Below, piece after piece: positions 1 through 7,981 of a DNA stretch of 64,000 nucleotides. This DNA is from Meiothermus sp. QL-1 (GTDB lineage: Bacteria; Deinococcota; Deinococci; Deinococcales; Thermaceae): contig NZ_QQSV01000008.1 in the NCBI RefSeq assembly GCF_003351145.1, positions 1-64,000 of the forward strand, in the 5' to 3' direction. The notes below the pieces were generated by a model. That model was not told the DNA's origin. It did no database searches and worked only from the letters and a program-made list of their open reading frames with translations. The position numbers and the translations under genes were made by a program. Position 1 is the first letter of the stretch; every line of letters begins with the position of its first letter.

Positions 1-360
1 CCCGCTCCCGCACCGCCAAGGGGGTGCTGGACGCGGGCTGGGGGCAGTTTCTTGCAATCCTCGCCTACAAAGCGGCAGAGGCTGGTAGGCGGGTAGTCAA
101 GGTAGACCCAAAATACACCAGCCAGGATTGTCCGGTGTGCGGCTACAGAGAAAAACGCCCTCTCTGGGTGCGGGAGTACACCTGTCCCCAGTGCGGCGCC
201 CACCAGCACCGGGATGTGGCTGCTGCCATCAACATCCTGGCCAGGTCGGGGCGTGCACCCGACCGCAGATGGGCTCGGACGGAGCCTGCGGGGATGGATA
301 CGGCAAGGGCCGTCCCGTGAGAACCGCGAAGCCCCGTTCTTCAGAACGGGGAGTCGTCAC
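1..360 (+). mobile_element. Right end of an IS200/IS605-type insertion sequence
   Basis: Downstream of the tnpB tail lies a strong hairpin at 332-351: a 9-bp stem of CCCCGTTCT pairing with AGAACGGGG around a 2-nt loop. It is followed by GAGTCGTCAC, ending about position 360. Subterminal hairpins with a GTCGTCAC-like end are usual at the right end of this family, which transposes as single strands and leaves no target duplication. It is also where an omega RNA (reRNA) 3' end would be expected. The exact cleavage point is inferred. Confidence 0.7.
3..320 (+). CDS. tnpB: TnpB-family protein of an IS200/IS605-type element, C-terminal part (cut by window edge)
   Basis: The reading frame is open from the first bases, so the gene begins outside the window. 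The visible 106 residues hold the TnpB C-terminus: a [13 protein letters not shown] stretch, then a zinc ribbon with CPVCG and CPQCG pairs, then the [11 protein letters not shown] motif carrying the last RuvC-like acidic residue. TnpB proteins are RNA-guided nucleases that accompany IS200/IS605 transposons. A stem-loop typical of the element's right end follows 12 nt after the stop. Whether the full gene is intact, or whether a tnpA lies upstream, cannot be seen. Confidence 0.9.
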   Translation, partial: RSRTAKGVLDAGWGQFLAILAYKAAEAGRRVVKVDPKYTSQDCPVCGYREKRPLWVREYTCPQCGAHQHRDVAAAINILARSGRAPDRRWARTEPAGMDTARAVP

Positions 361-514
361 GTTTTTTGTCATCGCAAGGCTCGTTGCCCTCCTCCTGGGG
401 AAAAGCTATAATCCAGGACAGCCTACAGCGAACTGCCGGGTTTGCCCTCAAGACCAGGCGGCTTGCGCAGCCTCTGTTAGGCTTGGCCCATATCCGCAAA
501 GCTGGGAGGAGAGG

Positions 515-2329
515 ATGCGCAGACTAGGGCACCTGGCCACCTTGGCATTGCTTGCTGCATGTAACGGGGGCGAGACGGGAGGCTCAATCTCGGGCCTGCT
601 GGTTCTCCCCGGCGCGGCCCCAACCCCAAGCAGCCTAACCACACTCAACTCCGCTCAATCGGCGGGAGGGCCTCCGGAGGCGGTGCCCGGGGAGGTCATC
701 GTCACTCTAGAGGAGGGCGTAAGCCTGCAGAGCGTTACGGCCCTGCGGGCTGCCGGGGTTGAGTTCCGCTTCGTTCGCCGGATAGCCGGCACCCGCATGG
801 CCCTCTACCGGGCTGAGGGCCTCGACCAAAACCAGACCCTGGCCGCCGCCCAGCAGCTCAACCGGCAGGCCATGGTCGCCGAGGCCTTCCCCAACTGGAT
901 TCTCCGGGCCCAAAAAACCCCCAACGACCCCCTCTACCCCCTTCAGTGGCACTACCCGCTGATGAACCTGCCCGCAGCCTGGGACATCACCGACGGCTCG
1001 AGCCCCCCGGTCAACGTGGCGGTGGTGGATACTGGCATCATCGCCCACCCCGACTTTCAGGGGCGGCTTCTGCCGGGCTACGACTTCATCAGCAACCCCG
1101 CCGAGGCAGGGGATGGCGACGGCCGTGACAACGACCCCACCGACGAAGGGGGCGACTCGGGCTACCACGGGGCCCATGTGGCCGGCACCATCGGCGCTGC
1201 TACCAACAACGGCAGCGGGGTGGCCGGGGTGAGCTGGGGGGCCCGAATCGTTCCCGTGCGGGTGCTGGGGGTCACGGGTGGGGGCAGCTTTGCCGATATC
1301 CTCGAGGGTATCTACTGGGCGGTGGGGGGCACCGACCTGCCTCCAGGGGTGCCCCCGAACCCCAACCCGGCCCGGGTGGTCAACCTCAGCCTGGGTGGAG
1401 AGGCCGCCTGCCCCAACGAGGTTGGCCGGTATTTCCAGGATCTGGCCAACTTGGGCTTCATCCTGGTGGTGGCCGCGGGCAACGAGAACAAGAACGCGGC
1501 CAACTTCGTCCCGGCCAGCTGCCCCGGGGTGCTCACGGTTGGTGCGGTGGGGCCCCAGGGGCGGCGGGCCCCCTATTCTAACTACGGCACCCGCATCGAC
1601 GTGATGGCCCCCGGCGGCGATACCAGCCAGAGCTTCACCGTGGGGGGCCAGACCTTCCCTGCTGGGGTGCTGAGCCCGGTGCTCGACGAGCGGGGCAACC
1701 CCTTCTACGCCTTCTACAACGGCACCTCGATGGCCGCCCCGCACGTGGCGGGCCTGGTAGCGCTCATGCTGGCCAGGGAGCCTGGCCTTGACTTCCAAAC
1801 CATCCGCGACCGACTGCGAAACACTTCTCGCCCGCTCAGCGCCAGCGACTGCAACCGCCCAAGCGGGGACGAGTGCGGTGCTGGGCTGGTGGATGCCGCC
1901 CGGGCCCTGGGCGGCAGCGGAGGCGGGACGCCCAGCCCACCCCAGACCCGCTCCCTCACCACCTATGTGGTCGGCTTCTACTGCACCAACCAACAGGACT
2001 GCTTCCCCTACGACGAAAGGCGCAGCAGGCTCGAGGTCATCCAGACCTCCGCCAGCCGGATCCCCTTTACCCTAGCCAGCCTGGCCGCGGGGCCTTACCT
2101 GGTGGCCGCCTGGCAGGACACGAACGGCAACCAGGAGGTGGACAATGGAGAGCCCTTTGGCTTCACTGCGGACGCCAGCGGCAGGCCCAGGATCATCCCC
2201 CTGCGTGCCGGGGAAGCCCTAGCCGGCCTGGTCATCCGCATGCGGCCGGCGGAGGCGGCCCGCCTGGATCAGGCTAGGCCGGGAATCCCGGTGCAGCCTT
2301 TGGAGAAGCTGGTGCGGGATAGATTCTAG
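515..2329 (+). CDS. Subtilisin-like (S8) serine protease, lipoprotein
   Basis: 604 residues from the ATG at 515, chosen because a GGAGGAGAGG ribosome site sits just before it and it opens with a lipoprotein signal (MRRLGHLATLALLAAC, lipobox LLAAC). The frame is open further upstream but that part is not coding-like. An inhibitor-I9-like pro-region (about 55-130) precedes the peptidase S8 domain. The catalytic triad is intact: Asp172 in VVDTGI, His221 in HGAHVAGT and Ser405 in NGTSMAAPHVAG. After the domain, a C-terminal module (about 465-604) contains WQDTNGNQEVDNGEPFG, which looks like an exposed calcium-binding loop. Probably anchored outside the cytoplasmic membrane and degrades extracellular or misfolded protein; substrate unknown. 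Confidence 0.92.
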   Translation: MRRLGHLATLALLAACNGGETGGSISGLLVLPGAAPTPSSLTTLNSAQSAGGPPEAVPGEVIVTLEEGVSLQSVTALRAAGVEFRFVRRIAGTRMALYRAEGLDQNQTLAAAQQLNRQAMVAEAFPNWILRAQKTPNDPLYPLQWHYPLMNLPAAWDITDGSSPPVNVAVVDTGIIAHPDFQGRLLPGYDFISNPAEAGDGDGRDNDPTDEGGDSGYHGAHVAGTIGAATNNGSGVAGVSWGARIVPVRVLGVTGGGSFADILEGIYWAVGGTDLPPGVPPNPNPARVVNLSLGGEAACPNEVGRYFQDLANLGFILVVAAGNENKNAANFVPASCPGVLTVGAVGPQGRRAPYSNYGTRIDVMAPGGDTSQSFTVGGQTFPAGVLSPVLDERGNPFYAFYNGTSMAAPHVAGLVALMLAREPGLDFQTIRDRLRNTSRPLSASDCNRPSGDECGAGLVDAARALGGSGGGTPSPPQTRSLTTYVVGFYCTNQQDCFPYDERRSRLEVIQTSASRIPFTLASLAAGPYLVAAWQDTNGNQEVDNGEPFGFTADASGRPRIIPLRAGEALAGLVIRMRPAEAARLDQARPGIPVQPLEKLVRDRF

Positions 2330-2337
2330 CCACCCAC

Positions 2338-2369
2338 GGGGGTGCCCCCTTTGAAATTTGGGCACCCCC
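2338..2369 (+). terminator. Hairpin terminator after the protease gene
   Basis: A perfect 10-bp stem, GGGGGTGCCC (2338-2347) and GGGCACCCCC (2360-2369), with a 12-nt loop, starts 8 nt after the protease stop. The T-run that follows most intrinsic terminators is weak, so termination efficiency is uncertain. It separates the protease from the paa operon. Confidence 0.6.
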
Positions 2370-2385
2370 CTGCTAAGCTGTTAAA

Positions 2386-2403
2386 AACTAACGAGCGTTA
2401 GTT
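2386..2403 (+). promoter_or_regulatory. PaaR-type operator upstream of paaABCD
   Basis: A perfect inverted repeat, AACTAACG-AG-CGTTAGTT, lies 20 nt before the paaA start. Its core CTAACGAGCGTTAG fits the consensus CNAACGNNCGTTNG that I recall for the TetR-family phenylacetyl-CoA-responsive PaaR of Thermus thermophilus. This predicts repression of paaABCD that is relieved by phenylacetyl-CoA. No paaR gene is in the window, so the regulator must be encoded elsewhere. Confidence 0.85.
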
Positions 2404-2422
2404 TGTCTCAGCAGGAGGCCAC

Positions 2423-3394
2423 ATGCCCGGCAGATACGGCGTACCCAGCGACCCCGATTACGAGGAACGGCTGGCCGAGTTCGAGGCCCGCATCCAGCGC
2501 GGCGAGAAGATTGAACCCGGCGACTGGATGCCCGAGGAGTACCGCCGCCAGCTCATCCGCATGATCTCCCAGCACGCCCACTCCGAGGTGGTGGGGATGC
2601 TCCCCGAAGGAGCCTGGATTACCCGCGCGCCCAGCCTGAAGCGCAAGATGATCCTCATCGCCAAGGTGCAGGACGAGGCCGGCCACGGCCAGTACCTCTA
2701 CCACGCCGCCGAGACCCTGGGTATAAGCCGCGAGGCCATGCTGGAGGCCCTGCTCTCGGGGCGGGCCAAGTACTCCTCCATCTTCAACTACCCCACCCTG
2801 ACCTGGGCCGATGTGGGCGTGATCGGTTGGCTGGTGGATGGGGCCGCCATCAAGAACCAGACCATGCTGGCGGCCTGCTCGTATGGCCCCTACAGCCGGG
2901 CCATGGTGCGCATCTGCGCCGAGGAAACCTTCCACCACAAGCAGGGCAAGGAGATGGTGCTCCTCTATGCCAAGGGCAGCCCCAAGCAGCGTCAGATGGT
3001 GCAGGACGCCATCAACCGCTGGTGGTGGCCTGCCCTGATGATGATGGGCCCCCACGACAAGGACAGCCCCAACACCGAGATTCTGGTGCGCTGGGGCATC
3101 AAGACCAAGACCAACGACCAGGTGCGCCAGGAGTTCATCAACGAGCATGCCCCGGAGATCCTGGACGCCGGACTCAGCATCCCCGACCCCCAGCTACGCT
3201 ACGACGAGCGCACCGGCAACTGGCTTCACGGGCCCATCAACTGGGATGAGTTCTGGCAGGTGGTGGGGGGCAGCGGCCCCATGAACAAGGAGCGGCTGGA
3301 GGCCCGCCGCAAAGCCCACGCCGAGGGGGCCTGGGTGCGCGAGGCCCTGGCGGCCTACGCTGCCAGGCAGCTGAGAGCAACGGTGGCAGTATGA
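2423..3394 (+). CDS. paaA: 1,2-phenylacetyl-CoA epoxidase, catalytic subunit PaaA
   Basis: 323 residues, the usual length. PaaA is the di-iron oxygenase subunit that converts phenylacetyl-CoA to the ring-1,2-epoxide, the committed step of aerobic phenylacetate breakdown. Two carboxylate-histidine motifs expected of the di-iron site are visible, [14 protein letters not shown] near residue 90 and EETFHHKQG near residue 170. An AGGAGG ribosome site precedes the ATG. First gene of the operon; its stop overlaps the paaB start (ATGA). Control is probably through the palindrome at 2386-2403. Confidence 0.95.
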   Translation: MPGRYGVPSDPDYEERLAEFEARIQRGEKIEPGDWMPEEYRRQLIRMISQHAHSEVVGMLPEGAWITRAPSLKRKMILIAKVQDEAGHGQYLYHAAETLGISREAMLEALLSGRAKYSSIFNYPTLTWADVGVIGWLVDGAAIKNQTMLAACSYGPYSRAMVRICAEETFHHKQGKEMVLLYAKGSPKQRQMVQDAINRWWWPALMMMGPHDKDSPNTEILVRWGIKTKTNDQVRQEFINEHAPEILDAGLSIPDPQLRYDERTGNWLHGPINWDEFWQVVGGSGPMNKERLEARRKAHAEGAWVREALAAYAARQLRATVAV

Positions 3395-3969
3395 GCATGG
3401 ACACCCAGTGGCCACGTTGGGAGGTCTTCAAGCAGGACACCCCCCAGAAGCCCCACCAGGCGGTGGGCTCGGTGCACGCGGCCGACCCCCTTCACGCCCT
3501 CCTCACGGCCCGCAACGTCTTCGTCCGCCGCCCCCAGGCGGTGAGCCTGTGGGTGGTGCGGGCCGAGGAGGTGTACGCCTGGACCAAGGAGGAGATTGCC
3601 GAGGGCCTGCCCCAGGCCCGGCTCGAGGGGAGCGCGGAGGTGTACCTGGTCTTTCGCAAGAGCAGCCACAAGCGCAGCATGACCTTCGTGGACTTCGTGG
3701 GGGAGGTGAGGGCCACTTCCCCCGAGGCCGCTTTGCAGCAGGCCCTCGAGCGCTTCACCGACGCCGAGGGCCTGGCCTGGTGGGTGGTGCCGGCCAGCCG
3801 GGTCTACAAAAGCGACGAGAGTCCCGAGACCCTGGAGAGCTGGTTTGCACCGGCCCAGGACAAGACCTACAAGCAGCAGCAGCACTACGCCACCGTGGGC
3901 AGCCACGTGAGCCAGCACAAGCGGAGGGTGAGGCATGGAAGCCCAGATGAAGAACGCGCTCATCGCTAA
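3391..3969 (+). CDS. paaB: 1,2-phenylacetyl-CoA epoxidase subunit PaaB, duplicated-domain form
   Basis: 192 residues, about twice the roughly 95 residues of the E. coli protein. The N-terminal half (WEVFKQ...[11 protein letters not shown]...[13 protein letters not shown]) matches classical PaaB. The C-terminal half repeats the pattern (YLVFRKS...[13 protein letters not shown]...[12 protein letters not shown]) and ends with [19 protein letters not shown], which resembles the PaaB tail. PaaB bridges PaaA-PaaC units in the epoxidase complex, so the duplication may change complex stoichiometry. Overlaps paaA by 4 nt and runs 35 nt into paaC. Confidence 0.9.
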   Translation: MSMDTQWPRWEVFKQDTPQKPHQAVGSVHAADPLHALLTARNVFVRRPQAVSLWVVRAEEVYAWTKEEIAEGLPQARLEGSAEVYLVFRKSSHKRSMTFVDFVGEVRATSPEAALQQALERFTDAEGLAWWVVPASRVYKSDESPETLESWFAPAQDKTYKQQQHYATVGSHVSQHKRRVRHGSPDEERAHR

Positions 3970-4690
3970 GCTCACCGCCCTGGCCGACGACGAACTCATC
4001 CTCGCCCACCGCAACAGCGAGTGGATAGGCCACGGGCCCATCCTGGAAGAGGACATCGCCCTGGCCAACATAGCCCAGGACGAGCTGGGGCACGCCCAGA
4101 TCTGGTACGGCCTGCGCCAAGCCCTCGACGGAAGCGACCCCGACCGGCTGGTCTTTTTCCGCGACGCCTACGCCTACCGCAACTGCGCCCTGGTGGAGCT
4201 GCCCAAGGGCGACTGGGCCTTCACCATGCTCCGGCAGTACCTCTTCGACCTCTACGAGCTGCTCTGGCTCGAGGCCGCCCAGAAAAGCCGCTACACCCCC
4301 CTATCCGAGGCAGCGAGCAAGGTTCTCCGCGAGGAGCGCTTCCACCTGCAGCACACCAGGGCCTGGGTGGAGCGGTTGGGCCTGGGCACCGAAGAGTCCA
4401 ACCAGCGCCTGCAAAGGGCCCTCGACTTCCAGTGGGGCTACGCCCAGCAGCTCTTCGTACCCCTCCCCGGCGAGGAGGTGCTGGTGGCCGAGGGCGTTGT
4501 GCCGGACCTCTTGCCCATCAAGGAGCGGTGGCTCGAGCAGGCCACCCGCCACCTGAGAAGCTCCGGCCTCGAGCTGCCCAAGCCCGGCTACCAGCCCAGC
4601 TCGCGCGAGCAGCACACCGAGCACCTGTGGAGCCTTCTGGCCGAGATGCAGTCCACCGCCCGCTGGGACCCCGAGGCCCAGGCCTGGTGA
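3935..4690 (+). CDS. paaC: 1,2-phenylacetyl-CoA epoxidase structural subunit PaaC
   Basis: 251 residues. Ferritin-like fold related to PaaA; PaaC is the structural partner that forms the PaaA-PaaC core. It retains [13 protein letters not shown] (about residue 50) and [18 protein letters not shown] (about residue 130). The start lies inside the 3' end of paaB, implying translational coupling. An upstream overlap of 35 nt is long; a downstream ATG at MKNALIAK (3947) would shorten it but is equally unsupported by a ribosome site. Confidence 0.93.
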   Translation: MEAQMKNALIAKLTALADDELILAHRNSEWIGHGPILEEDIALANIAQDELGHAQIWYGLRQALDGSDPDRLVFFRDAYAYRNCALVELPKGDWAFTMLRQYLFDLYELLWLEAAQKSRYTPLSEAASKVLREERFHLQHTRAWVERLGLGTEESNQRLQRALDFQWGYAQQLFVPLPGEEVLVAEGVVPDLLPIKERWLEQATRHLRSSGLELPKPGYQPSSREQHTEHLWSLLAEMQSTARWDPEAQAW

Positions 4691-4692
4691 GT

Positions 4693-5175
4693 ATGTGCCC
4701 ACCGGTTAGCGCTGAACAACTCTGGGAAGCCCTGGCCCGGATTCCCGACCCCGAGATTCCGGTGGTGAACGTGGTGGAGATGGGCATTGTGCGGAAGGTG
4801 GAGGTGGAGGGCCCAAGAGCCACCATCACCATGACCCCCACCTTCTCGGGCTGCCCGGCCCTGCACCTGATCCGGCAGCAACTGGAAGAGGCTGCCCGCT
4901 CGCTGGGCTTCGGCGAGGTCGAGGTGAGAACCACCCTCTCACCCCCCTGGAGCACCGACTGGATTGCCCCCGAGGCCAAAGAACGCCTGCGCCGCTACGG
5001 CATCGCCCCCCCCGGGCCCGCGAAGGCCCTGGGGCTCGAGCCGCCCCCCACCCCCTGCCCGCGCTGCGGCTCGCTCAACACCACCCTCACCAGCCCCTTT
5101 GGTCCTACCCTCTGCAAGGCCATCTACGTCTGCAACACCTGCAAGGAACCCTTTGAGGCCTTCAAACCCGTCTAG
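4693..5175 (+). CDS. paaD: Phenylacetate pathway protein PaaD (MIP18/DUF59 family, zinc-binding tail)
   Basis: 160 residues from the ATG at 4693; a GTG at 4687 overlapping the paaC stop is an alternative start. The N-terminal MIP18 domain shows [19 protein letters not shown] and the conserved Cys in [11 protein letters not shown]. The C-terminus carries CPRCG and CNTCKEPF pairs, the zinc-binding tail typical of PaaD. Members of this family help assemble iron centres, and PaaD is required for epoxidase activity in vivo. paaE (the reductase), paaK and the later pathway genes are not adjacent. Confidence 0.92.
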   Translation: MCPPVSAEQLWEALARIPDPEIPVVNVVEMGIVRKVEVEGPRATITMTPTFSGCPALHLIRQQLEEAARSLGFGEVEVRTTLSPPWSTDWIAPEAKERLRRYGIAPPGPAKALGLEPPPTPCPRCGSLNTTLTSPFGPTLCKAIYVCNTCKEPFEAFKPV

Positions 5176-5214
5176 CCACGTTCAAACATCACGGGCTACG
5201 GATGGGCCTCCCCC

Positions 5215-5220
5215 TATAAT
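5215..5220 (+). promoter_or_regulatory. Consensus -10 box for the lipoprotein gene at 5252
   Basis: TATAAT lies 31 nt before the GTG start. No convincing -35 hexamer is seen 16-18 nt upstream. Confidence 0.5.
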
Positions 5221-5251
5221 GAGAGCGCCTCAGATAAGGGGGTGATCCACT

Positions 5252-5836
5252 GTGAAGCGCAAAATACTTTGGGCCACATTGGCAGGGGTGGTTCTAGCTG
5301 GCTGCGGGCTCATTAGCAGCCCGCCCATCGAGAACCCCTTCGGGCTGGCGGGACAGCAGAGCCAGATTTCCCTCGGCCCAAGCAGCCAGGCCACGGGCAC
5401 GCTTACCCTGAGCGCCACCTTCAACGACCAGCAGCTCAACCTGCCCACCACGCCCACCGGCTTCAACTACAACCTGGCCATCTCCAGCGTCTCCTTCACC
5501 GGCTGCCCCTCCACCCTGCCCGCAAGCGTCAGCGTCAGCATGAGCGTGACCGCCACGGTCTCGGACAACCCCGCCTCTGGACCGCGCTCGGCCACCGCCA
5601 GCGCCAGCAACGTGCAGTTCACCCTGACCCAGTCGGGCAGCAGCTACACGGTGGGCAGCATCACCGGCGGCACCCTCAGCTTCTCCAACCTGAACACCCT
5701 GCTCAGCATCCTGCAAACCGGCGGCCAGAACACGCTGAGCCTCAGCGGCACCGTGAACACCCAAAGCAACCCCGACCTGGCCGGCTGCACCATGACCATC
5801 ACCTGGGGCGGGGGGCAGGGCATCCTCAGGTTCTAG
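5252..5836 (+). CDS. Small secreted lipoprotein of unknown function
   Basis: 194 residues from a GTG start preceded by AAGGGGGTGAT. It begins with a lipoprotein signal (VKRKILWATLAGVVLAGC, lipobox LAGC). The mature part is rich in Ser, Thr, Gly and Asn and alternates polar and hydrophobic residues, suggesting a beta-sandwich. Two Cys residues, in FTGCPSTLP and LAGCTMTITW, could form a disulfide. I do not recognise a family. It lies just after the paa operon but has its own -10 box, so a link to phenylacetate is not implied. Confidence 0.75.
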   Translation: MKRKILWATLAGVVLAGCGLISSPPIENPFGLAGQQSQISLGPSSQATGTLTLSATFNDQQLNLPTTPTGFNYNLAISSVSFTGCPSTLPASVSVSMSVTATVSDNPASGPRSATASASNVQFTLTQSGSSYTVGSITGGTLSFSNLNTLLSILQTGGQNTLSLSGTVNTQSNPDLAGCTMTITWGGGQGILRF

Positions 5837-5837
5837 G

Positions 5838-7052
5838 TCACCGCTGGGGCAGCTCGAAGTAGCGCCTGAGCACCTCGCGCACCTCAGGAGGCAGGGGCTC
5901 GGACTCTAGGTAGCGTTCCACCTGGCGCTGCACGTTCTCCGGGGGGCGGCCGGCCTGCCAGGGGCTGGGCAGGGGCATGGGCCGCCCCTCGGAGCTCTCG
6001 CCCCGGCGCAGGGGGGCGGTGCTAGTAGGGGTAGGGAGCCCCTCCCGCGCCGTCTGTTCCTGGTAACCCCCTTCCCCGCCCGGGCCCTGCCCCGGGGTTG
6101 GGCTTGGGCTGGGCCGGGTCCCACCGGTCCCCGGCTCTGGGCTCGGCGAGCCAGAGGGGGGGGTCCGATTCGCCCCGGGTTGAGGGGAGGGCTGGCCATT
6201 CGGCGCCAGGGCCGGCGGGCTCGTCTGCCCCTCCCCGGGCGAAGACAAGGGTTGGCCCCCGCTAGCTTCGGGGTCGGTGGTAGGGGCCCGGCCCGCCCCA
6301 GGCGGGGCGGAGGGGGGCTGCTCGCCCGGCGCTGAGGACGGCGGGCCCGCCTGCCCCTCCCCAGGCGAAGACGGGGATTGGCCCCCACCGGCCCCGGGCT
6401 CCGAGCCGGAGGGGGTCGACCCGGAGGGGGCGGACTGAGCGGGTTCAGAGGAAGGCTCGGCCGGGAAGGTCTGCTCGGGCGTGCCGGGCTGAGGAGCGTC
6501 CTCCAGGGAGGGTCCCTGCTCGACCTCGGAGGGGGCAGCCGGTTGGCTGGGGGTGGGAGGGGCTTGCCCGGGGGGCTGGCGCTCCGTGGGCGGGGGCTGG
6601 GAGCGGTCTGGAGACAGGGTCTCTGGCGGCCCCGTGACAGAAGAAGGTGTACCGGCCTCGGCCTGCGCCCGCCCCGGCGCTGGGGGCCAGGCCAGCGGGG
6701 GCAACACCCAGGCCACCCCCACCAGCAGCAGGTAGAGCAGGGCCATCCCCCAGGGAAAAGCTGGCAGGCGGGCTTCGCGCAGGCTGGCCTCGGCCTCGGC
6801 CTCCAACTGCGCCCGCCAGGGGTGGCGGGGGGGGGCCTCGAGGGCGCTGCGGTAGGCCAGGCCAAAGCGGCGGTCCAGCTCGGCCAGGGCCCGGGCCTCC
6901 TCGAGGCGGCTGGGGTAAAGCAGGCCCAGAGCCGAGAGGAGCCCCCAGGCCGGGTGCAGCCAGAGCACCAGAGGCAGCAGGAGCACAAAAAGCCCCAGGG
7001 CCAGCCCCAGGCGCACCCACCAGGCCCTTCGCGCAGCCCAGGCGCGATGCAT
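5838..7052 (-). CDS. Proline-rich membrane protein of unknown function
   Basis: 404 residues. Arrangement: two membrane segments near the N-terminus (about 13-45), a charged helical stretch with DRRFGLAYRSALEA, a third segment near 100-118 (LLYLLLVGVAWVLPPLAW), about 230 residues of Pro/Gly/Ser/Glu low complexity, then a conserved-looking tail, RQVERYLESEPLPPEVREVLRRYF. The low-complexity part includes a 126-bp imperfect tandem repeat. A flexible linker or cell-wall-spanning arm is plausible. The terminal helix suggests a small docking domain. The coding strand was chosen because the opposite-strand frame lacks a recognisable product. Confidence 0.7.
   Translation of the reverse strand: MHRAWAARRAWWVRLGLALGLFVLLLPLVLWLHPAWGLLSALGLLYPSRLEEARALAELDRRFGLAYRSALEAPPRHPWRAQLEAEAEASLREARLPAFPWGMALLYLLLVGVAWVLPPLAWPPAPGRAQAEAGTPSSVTGPPETLSPDRSQPPPTERQPPGQAPPTPSQPAAPSEVEQGPSLEDAPQPGTPEQTFPAEPSSEPAQSAPSGSTPSGSEPGAGGGQSPSSPGEGQAGPPSSAPGEQPPSAPPGAGRAPTTDPEASGGQPLSSPGEGQTSPPALAPNGQPSPQPGANRTPPSGSPSPEPGTGGTRPSPSPTPGQGPGGEGGYQEQTAREGLPTPTSTAPLRRGESSEGRPMPLPSPWQAGRPPENVQRQVERYLESEPLPPEVREVLRRYFELPQR
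6171..6388 (-). repeat. 126-bp imperfect tandem repeat inside the proline-rich gene
   Basis: Two similar units at about 6171-6262 and 6297-6388 (period 126 bp, 42 codons), best seen at CTGCCCCTCCCC (6225 and 6351) and GCGAAGAC. They encode variants of GGQ-SSPGEGQ. The period is a multiple of three, so copy-number change would keep the frame. Confidence 0.7.
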
Positions 7053-7105
7053 GGCCTCAGCCTAGGCCAACCGGCACCCCGAGGGTAGGACCCAGCCCAC
7101 CATGG

Positions 7106-7972
7106 CTAAATCCTGTTGCCCTTCTCGTCGTAGCGGTAGAAGCCCCGCCCGCTCTTGCGCCCCAGCAGCCCGGCCTCCACCATCCTGCGCAGCAGGGGTG
7201 AGGGGCGGTACTTGTCGCCCAAGCCCCGGTGCAATACCTCCATGATGGAAAGACAGGTGTCAAGGCCGATGAGATCGGCCAGAGCCAGGGGGCCCATGGG
7301 GTGGTTCATCCCTAGCTTCATCACCTGGTCGATGGCCTCCGGGGTGGCTACCCCCTCCATCACGCACTGGATGGCCTCGTTGATCATGGGCAGCAGGACC
7401 CGGTTGGAAACGAAGCCGGGGTAGTCGTTGACCTCCACCGGGGTCTTGCCCATCCGGCGGGCCACCCGCAGCACGGTCTGGGCGGTCTCGTCGTCGGTCA
7501 GGTGGCCCCGGATTACCTCCACCAGCTCCATCAGGGGCACCGGGTTCATGAAGTGCATCCCGATGAAGCGCTCGGGGCGCCGGGTGCCGGCGGCCAGGCG
7601 GGTGATGGGGATGGAGGAGGTGTTGGAGGCCAGAATGGCCCCGGGCTTGACCAGCCCATCGAGCTCGCGGAATAGCTCGAGCTTGGCGGGCTCGTGCTCC
7701 ACGATGGCCTCCACCACCAGATCGCAATCCCCTAGGTCGGAAAGGTGCAGGGTGGTGCTGATACGGGCCAGGGCGGCGTCATGAGTTTCCTGGTCGAGCC
7801 GGCCCTTTTCCAGAAGCTTGCCCATGGAACGCCGGATGCTCGTCAGGGCTCGCTCGAGGTAGCCCTCCTCCAGGTCGCGCAACACCACCTCGTAGCCGGC
7901 CTGGGCCGCCACCTGGGCGATTCCTGAGCCCATCTGGCCGGCCCCCACCACGCCAATTTTTCGAACCTCCAT
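7106..7972 (-). CDS. 3-hydroxyacyl-CoA (3-hydroxybutyryl-CoA) dehydrogenase
   Basis: 288 residues, the usual length. Rossmann motif GAGQMGSG at residues 10-17, then SNTSSIPIT near 117-124 and [15 protein letters not shown] with the catalytic His140 and its Glu partner. The C-terminal domain contains [10 protein letters not shown] and [18 protein letters not shown], typical of the Hbd/PaaH family. It oxidises 3-hydroxyacyl-CoA with NAD, either in beta-oxidation or as PaaH in phenylacetate breakdown; the paa operon 2 kb away makes the second possible but does not prove it. The start has TAGGAT six nt upstream and no ribosome site, suggesting a leaderless mRNA. Confidence 0.92.
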   Translation of the reverse strand: MEVRKIGVVGAGQMGSGIAQVAAQAGYEVVLRDLEEGYLERALTSIRRSMGKLLEKGRLDQETHDAALARISTTLHLSDLGDCDLVVEAIVEHEPAKLELFRELDGLVKPGAILASNTSSIPITRLAAGTRRPERFIGMHFMNPVPLMELVEVIRGHLTDDETAQTVLRVARRMGKTPVEVNDYPGFVSNRVLLPMINEAIQCVMEGVATPEAIDQVMKLGMNHPMGPLALADLIGLDTCLSIMEVLHRGLGDKYRPSPLLRRMVEAGLLGRKSGRGFYRYDEKGNRI

Positions 7973-7981
7973 GGCCGTATC

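Noticed and set aside
128-514. Upstream extension of the protease reading frame
   Set aside because: It runs through the IS end and out-of-frame tnpB sequence; the lipoprotein signal and ribosome site fix the start at 515.
707-1993. 428-codon open frame on the minus strand
   Set aside because: Antisense shadow of the S8 protease whose catalytic triad is intact; no recognisable product.
6171-6388. Repeat as a mobile or CRISPR-like element
   Set aside because: Only two imperfect units with a 126-bp, codon-multiple period inside a coding frame; best explained as protein low-complexity expansion.
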